Origin: JALYRV01 sp035512575
GTDB lineage: Bacteria > Acidobacteriota > Vicinamibacteria > Vicinamibacterales > SCN-69-37
DNA length: 64,000 nt
Reading direction: 5' to 3'
Assembly: GCA_035512575.1 (NCBI GenBank)
Contig: DATKDT010000073.1
Location: forward strand, 1 to 64,000
In this document: positions 18,229 to 28,423 of the stretch, piece by piece
Position numbering within the stretch: position 1 is the stretch's first letter
Layout of the letters: each line of letters starts with the position of its first letter
The notes under the pieces: generated by a model
The model's input: only the letters and a program-made list of their open reading frames with translations
What the model was told of the DNA's origin: nothing
Database searches by the model: none
Made by a program: the position numbers and the translations under genes

Positions 18229-20879
18229 CGCTGGCCCCGGGAACACGGCTTGGCCCCTACGAGATCACCGGCGTCGTCGGCGCCGGCGGCATGGGCGAGG
18301 TCTATCGCGCGCGTGACGCCAGGTTGAATCGCGACGTCGCGATCAAGATCCTGCCGGAGTTGTTCGCGGCCGACCCGGAGCGGATGGGCCGATTCGAGCG
18401 CGAGGCGCAGGCCGTCGCCGCGCTGTCGCACCCGAACATCCTCGCCATTCACGATTTCGGCCGCGACGGCGCGACGTCGTACGCCGTGATGGAGCTGCTC
18501 GAAGGCGAAACGCTGCGCGAGCGGATCTCGTCGGCGCCGCAGCCCGTGCGCAGGGCGACGGAGCTGGCCGTCCAGATTGCCCGCGGTCTCGCCGCCGCGC
18601 ACGAGCGCGGGATCGTGCACCGCGATCTCAAGCCCGAGAATCTGTTCGTCACCCGCGACGGCCACGTGAAAATTCTGGACTTCGGGCTGGCGCGCCAGGC
18701 CGGCGCGATGGAGCCGTCGGCTCTCACCGTGCCGGTAACCGATCCCGGCACCGTGCTCGGCACGGTCGGCTACATGTCGCCGGAGCAGGTGCGCGGCCGG
18801 CAGGTCGACTCGCGCTCCGACATCTTCGCGTTCGGCTGCGTGCTCTACGAACTGCTGACGGGCACGCGCGCGTTTGCCCGCGAGAGCGCGGCCGAGACGA
18901 TGTCGGCCATCGCGCGGGAAGAGCCGCCCGCGCCCGTCTCGGCGCTGGGCCCCATTCCGCCCTCGCTCGAGCGGATCGTCGCGCGGTGCCTCGAGAAGGA
19001 TCCTGGCGCCCGTTTCCAGTCGTGCCACGATCTGGCGTTCGCGCTCGAGAGCGCAAGCGTGGACTCGGCCTCGCACCTGGCATCGGACGCGGCCGCGCCC
19101 CTGCGCGACGCGTCCGCGCGGCGGTACGTGCCGTGGGCAGTGGCGGCACTCGCGGTGATGCTGGCGGGCTGGACCGCGTTCCGGCCGGCGGCGCGCGCCG
19201 AGAGCTTCGAGCTCGCGATCCCGGCTCCGGCCGGCGCCCGCTTCAAGATCGGCAGCAACTCGGGCAACGTCATCATCTCGCCCGACGGCGCCCGCGTGGC
19301 GTTCGTCGCGGCCTCGGAGGGCAGCCCGCTGCTCTGGGTGCGGTCGCTGGAGCGGGACGACCCGCGCGCGCTGCCGGGGACGGAGGGCGCGTCGTACCCG
19401 TTCTGGGCGCCTGACGGCAGGGCGATTGGATTTTTTGCGCGCGGCAAGCTGCGCACGGTCGACGTCGCCGGCGGCGTGCCGCAGGTGCTGGCCGACGCGC
19501 CCGGGGGCCGCGGCGGCAGTTGGGGCGCAGACGGCACCATCCTGTTCACGCCCGTGGGCGGCGGGACGATCGTCCGCGTCGCGGCCACCGGCGGCGCCGT
19601 CACACCGGTGACCACGCGCGATGAGGCGCGAGGCGAGAACGCGCACTACTGGCCGCACCACCTGCCCGACGGGGTGTCGTTCCTCTATTTCGTCCGGAGC
19701 ACGCAGCCCGAGAACAACGGCATCTATCTGGGCCGGGTCGACGGCTCGCGGCCGCCGGCGCTGCTGGTGTCGTCGCTGTCGAGCGGGCTCTACGCGCCCG
19801 ACACGACAGGCGGACGCGGGCACATGCTCTGGGTGCGCAACGACGATCTTGTCGCGCAGCCGTTCGACGCCGGGGAGGGCACGCTCAACGGCACGCCGAA
19901 GGTCGTGGCGTCAGGTGTGCGTGTCGAAGACAGCCAGCGGCTCACCTTTGCCAGTGCCTCGTCGACCGGCACGATGATCTGGGCGGATCCGAGAGCGGCC
20001 ACATCCGTGCTCATGTGGATGGACCGCGACGGACGCCGCGGCACACCGCTGTCGCTGGAGCCCGGCAAGTTCGTGCAGCTCTCCCTCTCGCCCGGCGACG
20101 GGCGCCTGCTGTTCTCGCGTCCGGTCGAAGGGACCGCCGACATCTGGACCTACGACATCGCCTCTGAGATTGCGCGGCGGGTTACCACGCATCCCGACTA
20201 CGACGAGCTCGGCTTCTGGTCGCCTGACGGCCGCTCGGTGGTGTATCGCGGGACTCTCGACGGTGAGCAGGCGATTATCCGTGCGGCGCTCGACGGATCG
20301 TCGCCGCTCGTGGCCCTCGTAAAAGGAGAGGTCGAGTCGCTCTCGCAGTGGGCTCCGGGGGGCCACATCCTGTTCGCCGCGAATCGGGGCGGGACGAGCG
20401 TGGACCTGTGGGCGGTACCCGCGACGGGAAAGGGCGAGGCCGAGAGGGTCACGTCCGATCCGGGCTCTGAATCGGCCGGCGCCATTTCGCCGGACAGCAG
20501 ATGGGTCGCCTTTCAGTCGGATCGTACCGGCCGCGACGAGATTTACGTGGCCGCTCTGGCGAACGCCGGCGGCCGTCTCCGGCTCGGCAGCGCGCCCACG
20601 CCCGTCTCGGCGTCGGGCGGCATCCGGCCGGTCTGGCGCGCCGATGGCCGCGAGTTGTTCTTCGGCGCGCCCGACAACACCATCTACGCGGCGCCCATGA
20701 CGGTGACCAGCGCCGGCCTGAGCGCCGGCCGCCCCGCCGCGCTGTTCAGGACCAATGGGCAGCTCCCGGACGACTGGACGCCGACGGCCGACGGCAAGCG
20801 GTTCATCGTCGTCGATTTTCCCTACGCTGCCTCGCAGGTCATTCACGTTCTCGTCAACTGGCACGCCCGGCTGCAGTAG
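18225..20879 (+). CDS. receptor-like Ser/Thr protein kinase with C-terminal PD40 beta-propeller (kinase 2)
   Basis: The 884-aa protein is a close paralogue of the upstream kinase, with which it overlaps by 4 bp. Kinase motifs are complete: GAGGMGEVYRARD, VAIKILPE, VHRDLKPENL, ILDFGLAR and MSPEQVRGR. A transmembrane helix (WAVAALAVMLAGWTAF, about residues 304-320) leads to PD40 repeats (NVIISPDGARVAFV, SYPFWAPDGRAIGFF, SAGAISPDSRWVAFQ). It probably arose by tandem duplication followed by divergence of the sensor half. The two kinases are almost certainly co-expressed. Confidence 0.93.
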   Translation: MTLAPGTRLGPYEITGVVGAGGMGEVYRARDARLNRDVAIKILPELFAADPERMGRFEREAQAVAALSHPNILAIHDFGRDGATSYAVMELLEGETLRERISSAPQPVRRATELAVQIARGLAAAHERGIVHRDLKPENLFVTRDGHVKILDFGLARQAGAMEPSALTVPVTDPGTVLGTVGYMSPEQVRGRQVDSRSDIFAFGCVLYELLTGTRAFARESAAETMSAIAREEPPAPVSALGPIPPSLERIVARCLEKDPGARFQSCHDLAFALESASVDSASHLASDAAAPLRDASARRYVPWAVAALAVMLAGWTAFRPAARAESFELAIPAPAGARFKIGSNSGNVIISPDGARVAFVAASEGSPLLWVRSLERDDPRALPGTEGASYPFWAPDGRAIGFFARGKLRTVDVAGGVPQVLADAPGGRGGSWGADGTILFTPVGGGTIVRVAATGGAVTPVTTRDEARGENAHYWPHHLPDGVSFLYFVRSTQPENNGIYLGRVDGSRPPALLVSSLSSGLYAPDTTGGRGHMLWVRNDDLVAQPFDAGEGTLNGTPKVVASGVRVEDSQRLTFASASSTGTMIWADPRAATSVLMWMDRDGRRGTPLSLEPGKFVQLSLSPGDGRLLFSRPVEGTADIWTYDIASEIARRVTTHPDYDELGFWSPDGRSVVYRGTLDGEQAIIRAALDGSSPLVALVKGEVESLSQWAPGGHILFAANRGGTSVDLWAVPATGKGEAERVTSDPGSESAGAISPDSRWVAFQSDRTGRDEIYVAALANAGGRLRLGSAPTPVSASGGIRPVWRADGRELFFGAPDNTIYAAPMTVTSAGLSAGRPAALFRTNGQLPDDWTPTADGKRFIVVDFPYAASQVIHVLVNWHARLQ

Positions 20880-20880
20880 C

Positions 20881-20967
20881 GGCCCGCGCGTCCACTATGA
20901 TGAGGGCGTGTCTGCGCCTCTCATCCAAGCCCTCGGCTTCGCCAGCTTCAGCCGCGCCGTGAAGTGA
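20881..20967 (+). pseudogene. truncated duplicate of the promoter and first codons of the gene at 23388
   Basis: The 30 bp before the GTG at 20908 match the 30 bp before the GTG at 23388 at 27 positions, including a TATGAT -10-like hexamer. The first codons also match: VSAPLIQALGFAS here versus VPPSVIRALGLAGS there. Here the frame ends after 19 codons (TGA at 20965-20967), five bases before the third kinase gene. It is best read as the left end of a duplication or insertion event that placed kinase 3 between the two copies. Confidence 0.65.
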
Positions 20968-20971
20968 AGAT

Positions 20972-23347
20972 ATGTCGCAGCCGCAATTCGGGCGATACAC
21001 CGTCCTTGGCGACCTTGGCGTCGGCGGGATGGGACGTGTGTTTCGCGCGTTTGACCCGGCGCTTCAGCGCGAGGTGGCCATCAAGATCCTTCGCCACGAC
21101 CTGCCTGGCAAGACCGGTGATCTGATTGCCGAGGCGCGTGCGGCATCCGCGCTGAACCACGCAAACATCTGCACGATCTTCGATGTGGGTCTGGTCGATG
21201 GCTCGCCCTTTGTCGCCATGGAGCTTGTCGATGGACATCCGTTAAGCGATTTGCTGAGCAGGGGCGCCCTTCCGCGCGAACGGGTGCTCAGGCTGGGCGT
21301 ACAAATCGCGGCCGCCCTGGCCCACGCGCACGAGCAGGGCGTCGTACACGGCGACCTCAAGGGCCAGAATGTGCTGGTCACGCCACGCGACGAAGTGAAG
21401 CTGCTGGACTTCGGCCTGGCGAAGCGCCTGGACCCCGTGTCGGTCGATTCAATCACACGGTCGGCAGACGAAGTCCTGGGAGAGATGGCCGGCACGCTGC
21501 CGTTCATGTCGCCGGAGACGCTCCGCGGCACACCGGCATCGACGGCATCCGACGTCTGGTCATTCGGCGTGCTGTTGCACGAGATGACGTCGGGAGCCAG
21601 ACCGTTTGACGGTCCCACAGCGGCAGCGACGGCGTCGGCAATCATGAACGACGCGCCACATCCGTTGCCGTCGTCGACCCCTCCGGCCCTGGCCGCGGTG
21701 ATCGGGCGCTGCCTCGAGAAGCAGCCGCCCAGGCGATATCGCTCAGCCCGCGAATCTCTCGCTGCGCTCGAACCGCTGGTGTCAGATGCCACGACAGGCG
21801 CGCGGAACGTTGACGATCTGCCGCGCCCTCACTCGACGGGCCGCCGCAGAGCGACACTGGCTCTTGTTGGCATCCTGATCGCCGCGGGAGTTGGCCTGGT
21901 CTGGCAGCAGAACGGACCGAGGTCGCCAGCCGGACCCGCGCTTGGCAAGGTGACATCCCTCATCGTCCTGCCGTTCGACAATCTCTCCGGAAGCGCTGAT
22001 GAAGATTACTTTGCGGACGGGATGACCGAGGCGCTCATCACGGACCTGTCGCGTATCCCATCGCTGACCGTCATTTCGCGCACGTCGTCCATCCGCTACA
22101 AGGCGATGGGGAAGACGTCATCAGAGATGGCATCCGATCTGAGCGTCGGCGCGATCGTCGAGGGCACAGTGCTGCGGTCCGAGGGCCGGGTGCGCATCAG
22201 CGTGCGCCTGGTGGACGCGGCGAGCGATCGCAATGTCTGGGGGCGCGAGTACACCAGGGACTTGAGAGACGTGCTGGCGCTGCAGGGAGAGGTGGCGCGC
22301 GCAATCGCGTCGGAAATCCGCGCGTCGTTCGCGCCGGCTGATGAAGCGCGGCTGGCGGGCGCTGCTCGAGTCAATCCGATCGCACTCGAGGAATTCCTTA
22401 AAGGCCGGCACCATTGGAACCGGCGAACAACGGAAGGACTCACACAGGCCGCGGATCACTTCCGGCGCGCCATCGGCGTGGATCCCGACTACGGGCCTGC
22501 TCACGCCGGCCTCGCGCAATGTTACGTGTTGTTTCCGGCTTTCCCGCTCTCGGCGATGTCCCCGTCCGACGCATTGCCACTCGCAGTGAAGGAGGCCGAA
22601 CTCGCCCTGTCGCTCGACGACAGGCTCGTCGATGCCCACGGCGCGCTGGCATATGCCCACCTGCAGATGCTCGACTATCCACGGGCCGAGGAAGGCTTCA
22701 CGCGCGCGTTGGCGCTCAATCCCAACGATGCCACGCTGCACTTCTGGTTTGCCGTGACGCTGGCGTCCATGTCGCGCTTCGATGAATCCATTGAGCACGC
22801 CCGTCGCGCGACAGCACTTGATCCCGTGTCCCCGATCATCGCAAGCGGCCTGTCGTTTGTGCACCACCTGGCCGGGCGGTTCGATCTCGAAGTTGAAGCG
22901 GCGCAGGCGGCCCTTCGCCTGGAGCCGAGCTTCATGATGGGCAGATACCGGCTGGGGATGGGTTACCTGCACCAGAGGCGCATCACGGAAGCCATCGGTG
23001 AACTCGAAGCCGCGCGTGCGGCGTCCGACAATCTTGACCTGCTGGCGACGATGGCGTATGCGAAAGGGCTTGCAGGACAACGCCGAGAAGCGATCGAGGC
23101 ACTCAAGACCTTGACCACCCTTCAGGCTGCAGGCACGCAGTACGTCTCGCCATACGCGATCGCGCTGGTGCACCTCGGGTTGGATCAGCGCGAAGACGCG
23201 CTGACGTGGCTCTCGAAAGCTGTGGATAGCAAAGCATGGGGCGCGGCGTTCCTGGCTGTTGAACCGGTCTGGGATCCGCTGCGCTCCGATCCGAGGTTTG
23301 CGGCACTCGTGGCGCGGACACAATCCATCAGCCGTGGCGGCCAATAG
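20972..23347 (+). CDS. Ser/Thr protein kinase with TolB/FlgO-like domain and TPR repeats (kinase 3)
   Basis: The 791-aa protein has a kinase domain (GVGGMGRVFRAFD, VAIKILRHD, LLDFGLAKR, MSPETLRG). The catalytic loop reads VVHGDLKGQN, that is HGD in place of HRD. After a transmembrane helix (LALVGILIAAGVGLVW, near residue 290) comes the domain common to adenylate-cyclase- and CadC-type regulators (SLIVLPFDNLSGSADEDYFADG... GAIVEGTVLRSEGRVRI...LVDAASDRNVW). TPR-like repeats follow (ALNPNDATLHFWFAVTL, ALDPVSPIIASG). It differs in sensor type and codon texture from the two kinases upstream. The ATG at 20972 follows the truncated duplicate directly. Confidence 0.92.
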   Translation: MSQPQFGRYTVLGDLGVGGMGRVFRAFDPALQREVAIKILRHDLPGKTGDLIAEARAASALNHANICTIFDVGLVDGSPFVAMELVDGHPLSDLLSRGALPRERVLRLGVQIAAALAHAHEQGVVHGDLKGQNVLVTPRDEVKLLDFGLAKRLDPVSVDSITRSADEVLGEMAGTLPFMSPETLRGTPASTASDVWSFGVLLHEMTSGARPFDGPTAAATASAIMNDAPHPLPSSTPPALAAVIGRCLEKQPPRRYRSARESLAALEPLVSDATTGARNVDDLPRPHSTGRRRATLALVGILIAAGVGLVWQQNGPRSPAGPALGKVTSLIVLPFDNLSGSADEDYFADGMTEALITDLSRIPSLTVISRTSSIRYKAMGKTSSEMASDLSVGAIVEGTVLRSEGRVRISVRLVDAASDRNVWGREYTRDLRDVLALQGEVARAIASEIRASFAPADEARLAGAARVNPIALEEFLKGRHHWNRRTTEGLTQAADHFRRAIGVDPDYGPAHAGLAQCYVLFPAFPLSAMSPSDALPLAVKEAELALSLDDRLVDAHGALAYAHLQMLDYPRAEEGFTRALALNPNDATLHFWFAVTLASMSRFDESIEHARRATALDPVSPIIASGLSFVHHLAGRFDLEVEAAQAALRLEPSFMMGRYRLGMGYLHQRRITEAIGELEAARAASDNLDLLATMAYAKGLAGQRREAIEALKTLTTLQAAGTQYVSPYAIALVHLGLDQREDALTWLSKAVDSKAWGAAFLAVEPVWDPLRSDPRFAALVARTQSISRGGQ

Positions 23348-23387
23348 TGTGAAGGGCGACGGCCCGCGCCTCCACTATGATGGGGCC

Positions 23388-23888
23388 GTGCCTCCGTCTG
23401 TGATCCGCGCCCTCGGTCTCGCCGGCTCCCTCATCTATGCCGCCTTCATCGTCTGGCTCTATGCCACGGGGCCGGCGACGATGGCGGAGGTCACCGGCGG
23501 CGTCGCTGCCGGCTTCAACGCCTATCGCGCCGACGAGGCGAGCTTTCAGGAGGGGCTTGGTTTGTTTCGCGCCGACAACTTCGAGGCGGCGCGCACCGCG
23601 TTCGATCGCGCCGATCCGGCGAAGCGCGACGCGCGAGCGCAGTTCTATGTGGCGTACAGCTATTACCGGCAGGGATGGGGCCGGCTCTGGAATGACGATG
23701 CGCTGTTCAGGAAGGGCCTGGAGGCGCTCGATCGGGCGGTGAAGGCCGACCCGTCCGGCCGGGTTGTCGTCGCGGACGGCAATCTGGGGATGACGACGTC
23801 CGACGAGCTGCGGGCGGAGCTCGAGGACGGCATCAGGCGCGACGCGTCCGACTACAACCCGCTGCGCGTGATGAGGAAGCGCAAGTGA
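23388..23888 (+). CDS. small membrane-anchored tetratricopeptide-like protein
   Basis: The 166-aa product starts with GTG 23388 (VPPSVIRALGLAGSLIYAAFIVWLY), giving one N-terminal transmembrane helix. A helical repeat region follows (ASFQEGLGLFRADNFEAARTAFDRADP... ARAQFYVAYSYYRQGWGR... GLEALDRAVKADPSGR) that resembles one or two TPR units. It has no family name that I recognise. The last codons overlap the start of the next gene as GTGA. A truncated copy of its promoter and N terminus lies at 20881-20967. Confidence 0.75.
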   Translation: MPPSVIRALGLAGSLIYAAFIVWLYATGPATMAEVTGGVAAGFNAYRADEASFQEGLGLFRADNFEAARTAFDRADPAKRDARAQFYVAYSYYRQGWGRLWNDDALFRKGLEALDRAVKADPSGRVVVADGNLGMTTSDELRAELEDGIRRDASDYNPLRVMRKRK

Positions 23889-24464
23889 CGCGCGGCGTGC
23901 TGCTCGAGAGTGTCGCGCTGCCGTGGCTGCTGTTGACGGTGGCGTTGCTGGCCGGCCTGCGCGTGACGGAAGCGGGGGAGCTGAGGTTCCTGGTGCCGCC
24001 GCTGCCGTCGCTCGTGGCGATGCTGCTGCTGATGATGGTGCTCGTGCAGAGCGGCATCGTGCATCCCTGGCTGTTGATGGGCGAGCAGCGGACCGCGCTC
24101 GAGAATCTGAGCGGCATGATGGTGCTGGCCGCGCTGGCCGCGGCCTCAGCGCAGGTGGTGTCGGCCGTCACCCCCGAGGCCGGGCTGCCGCTGGTGCTGG
24201 GTGTGATCTTCCTGTTCGCGCTGTTCGTGAACACGCTCGCGGCCCGTCCGGGCCGGCAGCACGCCATGCGCGCGCTCTTCGTCGCGTTCTTCGCGGCGTT
24301 CACCGTGAAGTTCATCGTGCTCGACGCGCTCTACGCTCCGGACCGGAGCCTGGGCGGGCGGCTGCTGACGGGGTTGCTCGAGGGCGTCACGCTCGGCACG
24401 CTCGACCACGTCGTGTGGGGAGCGGCCACCGGCTACGTGACGTTCTTCGCGGTGGTGTTGTATT

Positions 24465-25414
<950 letters not shown>

Positions 25415-25415
<1 letters not shown>

Positions 25416-26857
25416 TACGCCGCTTTCTGGAATCCGCGAAACAGCGTGAGCCACATGATCTTGATGTCGAGGCCGACCGACCAGTTCTCGATGTAGTAAA
25501 GGTCGTATTCGATGCGCTTCTCGAGCGACGTGTTGCCGCGCCAGCCGTTGACCTGCGCCCAGCCGGTGATGCCGGCCTTCACCTTGTGGCGCAGCATGTA
25601 CTGCGGGATGCGGTGCTTGAACTGCTCGACGAAGAACGGGCGCTCAGGGCGCGGGCCGACAATCGACATGTCGCCCTTCAGCACGTTCCAGAACTGCGGC
25701 AGTTCGTCCATGTCGAAGCGCCGCAGCCAGCGTCCCACCGCCGTCGCGCGCGGGTCGTCGTCGCGCGCCCAGACGGGCCCGGTGACTTCCTCGGCGTTGA
25801 TCGGCATCGACCGGAACTTCCAGACGTGGAAGGCCTTACCGTCGAGCCCCATGCGTTCCTGGCGGTAGAAGGCGGGGCCGGGCGAGCTCTTCTTGATGAG
25901 CAGCGCGATGATGCCGAAGGGAATCGCGAGCAGCGCGAGGACGGCGCTGCTGAGCGCAATGTCGATCATCCGCTTGATGACGGCGTTGACACCGCGCAGC
26001 GGCACTTCGTGGATGCTGATGATCGGCACGCCGTCGAGATCCTCGAGGCGGGCGCGCAGCGTCAGGAACTCGAGCAGGTCGGGCACGACGTGCACGTCGA
26101 TGAATTCGCGGCTCGCGTACTCGATGATGCCGAGCATCTTGACGTGCTCGTCGAGCGGCAGCGCGACGTAGATCTGATCGATGCTCTCGCGCGCGCAGAC
26201 GTCGGGCGTCTCGGCGAGCGAGCCCAGCACGGGCAGGCCGCGATAGCCGATGCGGTCTCCGGTGGAGTGGTCGTCGACGAAGCCAATGACGCGGAAGCCG
26301 AGCTCGCCGTGCTCGAGAATCTTGTCGGCGACAATGCGGGCGAGATCGCCGGCGCCCGCGATGAGCACGCGCTTGAGGCCGATGCCCCGGCGGAAGCGGC
26401 TCTCGAGCACCCGCCGCACCACTTCGCGCGACAGGTACGTGAGCGAGACGTTCAGAACCAGAAACATTGCCCAGACCGGCTGCGAGATTTCGAGCAGGCC
26501 CTGATCTTTCGCCGCTTCCGACAGGTAGTAGGTCTGGACGAACAGGGTGCCGCCCACGCCAAGCACGACGGCGACGATGGAGCCGACGAAGACCGAGAAG
26601 AACTCGTCGACGCGCGAGCGGCCGCGCCGGAGCCGGTAGACGCCCTGCAGCTGAAACGCGGCGGGCACAAGGAGCCCGATGAAGGGCGCCAGCATCAAGT
26701 ACTGCTCGAGCGGCGGATAGCCCTTGGTGACGGGCACCAGGCTTTCCAGCGGAGAGTAGAAGCGAATGAGGTAGGCGAGCAGGAACGCCGACATCGCCAG
26801 GAACGCGTCGCCCGCCACGTGCAGCCCGATGAGCAGCTGGTTGTGACGCTTTAACAC
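25415..26857 (-). CDS. undecaprenyl-phosphate sugar-1-phosphate transferase (polyprenyl glycosylphosphotransferase)
   Basis: The 480-aa membrane enzyme starts glycan synthesis by loading a hexose-1-phosphate onto undecaprenyl phosphate. Four or five N-terminal transmembrane helices (FLAMSAFLLAYLIRFY onward) are followed by a cytoplasmic CoA-binding-like Rossmann part (KRVLIAGAGDLARIVADKI). The C-terminal bacterial sugar transferase domain shows the hydrophobic hairpin SSAVLALLAIPFGIIALL, YRQERMGLDGKAFHVWKFRSM, DELPQFWNVLKGDMSIVGPRP and KAGITGWAQVNGWRG. This is the WcaJ/EpsE-like long form. Glucose-1-P is the usual donor sugar, but this cannot be proved here. Confidence 0.94.
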
Positions 26858-27987
26858 TGTCCAGTTCCAGTTCCAGTGCTCAGTTCACGGCCCGAGTGCC
26901 GCGCGAGCGTGTCGTCGACGATGGCGGTGAAGCCGGTCGCGAACGCTGCCGCCGAGAAACGCTCGGCATTGGCGCGCAATGTCGCGCGGTCCCAGTTGAT
27001 GCCTTCGGCGCGCGCGAGGCCGTTGGCAAAGGCCTCGGCCGTCGGCTCGGCGACGTGAACGCCCGTCGCGCCGTCGGTCACCGTCTCGAGCGCGCCGCCG
27101 CGGGCGAGCGCGACGACCGGCGTGCCGCAGGCCTGGGCCTCCACCGGCACGATGCCGAAGTCTTCCTCGCCCGGCAGGAGCACGGCGTGGGCCGCGCGAT
27201 ACAGGTCGCGAATCTCCTCGTCCGAGGCGGCGCCGGTGAACGTGACCGAGCCATCCGCGCGCCGTTCGAGGCGCGCGCGGTCGGGGCCGTCGCCGGCGAC
27301 GACCAGCGGCCGGCCGAGCTGCCGGCAGGCATCGATGGCAAGTTCCACGCGCTTGTAAGGCACCAGGGCTGACACGATCAGATAGTGAGTCCGGGGCCGG
27401 GCCGCATCCGGCGTAAAGAAGTCCGTTTGGACGGGCGGATAAACGACGCTGGCCACGCGATTATAGTATCGGCCGATCCTGCCCGCAACATATTGAGAGT
27501 TAGCCACATAGCGGTCCACGCGGCCTTCGGTGGCCCGATCCCACTGCGCCAGCCAGGCCATGACCCGCCGCAGCCCGGCTGAGGCGGGCCGTCCCACGCG
27601 CGCCTGGCCGAAGTAGGCCTCGAACTGGTCCCAGGCGTAGCGCATGGGGGAATGGCAGTAGCAGACGTGGGCGGTCCGGCCGGGGACGACCACCGATTTG
27701 GCGGCGCAATGACTGCTGCTGATGACCAGGTCGACATCATCGAAGCCGAACTGCTCGACGGCAAACGGGAACAGCGGCAGATACTCGCGATAGCGCGAGG
27801 CCGACAGCGGCAGCCGGTCGACAATCGACCGGTGCACGCGCCGTCCCTCGATGACCGGCGACACCGATCCCCGGCGGTGCACGAGCGTGTAGAGCTCGGC
27901 GCCGGGGAACAGCCCGAAGACGGCCTCGAGCACCTTCTCGCCGCCCCGCATCCCCGTCAGCCAGTCGTGCACGACGGCTACGCGCAT
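26851..27987 (-). CDS. glycosyltransferase family 4 (WbaZ-like)
   Basis: The 378-aa GT-B fold enzyme begins MRVAVVHDWLTGMRGGEKV, with the glycine-rich acceptor loop. It has the HSPMRYAWDQFEAYFGQ motif typical of WbaZ/mannosyltransferase-like GT4 proteins. The donor-binding C-terminal half contains GPDRARLERRAD and GEEDFGIVPVEAQACGTPVVA (the E-x7-E motif). It overlaps the downstream sugar-1-P transferase gene by 7 bp. Donor and acceptor are unknown; membership of the glycan operon is clear. The 436 bp upstream of it hold the two structured RNA-like elements. Confidence 0.9.
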   Translation of the reverse strand: MRVAVVHDWLTGMRGGEKVLEAVFGLFPGAELYTLVHRRGSVSPVIEGRRVHRSIVDRLPLSASRYREYLPLFPFAVEQFGFDDVDLVISSSHCAAKSVVVPGRTAHVCYCHSPMRYAWDQFEAYFGQARVGRPASAGLRRVMAWLAQWDRATEGRVDRYVANSQYVAGRIGRYYNRVASVVYPPVQTDFFTPDAARPRTHYLIVSALVPYKRVELAIDACRQLGRPLVVAGDGPDRARLERRADGSVTFTGAASDEEIRDLYRAAHAVLLPGEEDFGIVPVEAQACGTPVVALARGGALETVTDGATGVHVAEPTAEAFANGLARAEGINWDRATLRANAERFSAAAFATGFTAIVDDTLARHSGRELSTGTGTGQC

Positions 27988-28009
27988 TAGCGGCGGCTCC
28001 TGGGGTGGC

Positions 28010-28203
28010 GGCCGCGAGGCGATCGGCGCAACGCCCTTCGGGCTCCGCTTCGACGTCCGGTAAAACGATGCTCCGGGCTAACGAATGCGCACGGCAGGGG
28101 CCCCGAGACCCTGCCGTGTGGCTGCCCTGCGCATCGTTTTACGAACGTCTTGACGGACGTCTCAGAGTCGCCCTCAGAACGTTGCGCCGATCGCACAGCG
28201 GCC
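28010..28203 (+). ncRNA. structured RNA-like element, copy 1 (nested four-helix hairpin)
   Basis: Four nested perfect helices are visible. P1: 28019-28033 with 28180-28194 (15 bp), plus an outer GGCCGC/GCGGCC at 28010-28015/28198-28203. P2: 28052-28059 with 28154-28161 (8 bp). P3: 28060-28071 with 28131-28142 (12 bp). P4: 28090-28099 with 28109-28118 (10 bp), closed by the 9-nt loop GCCCCGAGA. Single-stranded segments TCCGGGCTAACGA (28072-28084), TGGCTGCCCTGC and TCAGAGTCG recur in copy 2. It lies between two minus-strand glycosyltransferase genes and has no plausible coding frame. The orientation is assigned from the loop sequence. No Rfam family could be tested. Confidence 0.75.
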
Positions 28204-28230
28204 ACGAGCGCAGCGAGCGCTTGCGGATGG

Positions 28231-28397
28231 CGCGACAACTGTGCCGCCCGACTTTGAGACAGGCCGCGGGTATCACGAAAAACTGCGCGCAGGGGCATCC
28301 TCACGGCTGGGTCTCGGGGCCCCAGCCGTGCAAGCTCGCTAGCCCCGGAGCGCAGTTTTTCCGGCCTGTCGAGCAGGAGGGCGGCGCAGTTGTCGCG
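28231..28397 (-). ncRNA. structured RNA-like element, copy 2 (nested four-helix hairpin, opposite strand)
   Basis: The same four-helix plan as copy 1 is seen on the minus strand with different stem sequences. P1: 28231-28241 with 28387-28397 (11 bp), plus 28243-28249 with 28379-28385 (7 bp). P2: 28258-28266 with 28362-28370 (9 bp). P3: 28277-28288 with 28350-28361 (12 bp). P4: 28302-28311 with 28321-28330 (10 bp). The P4 loop, read on the minus strand, is GCCCCGAGA, identical to copy 1. The conserved unpaired strings are TCCGGGGCTAGCGA, AGGATGCCCCTGC and TCAAAGTC. All stems changed on both sides relative to copy 1, which is compensatory covariation. Confidence 0.75.
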
Positions 28398-28423
28398 ACA
28401 TCCGTGTAGCGCGAGCCACAGGT

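Noticed and set aside
25586..26854. 422-codon plus-strand frame opposite the sugar-1-phosphate transferase
   Set aside because: It is antisense to a clear polyprenyl glycosylphosphotransferase, and its His/Asp/Arg-rich product has no domain.
28010..28397. Calling the structured pair an OMEGA/HEARO RNA or a group II intron piece
   Set aside because: No IscB, TnpB or reverse-transcriptase gene is nearby and I cannot match the conserved strings to a known family from memory, so no name is assigned.
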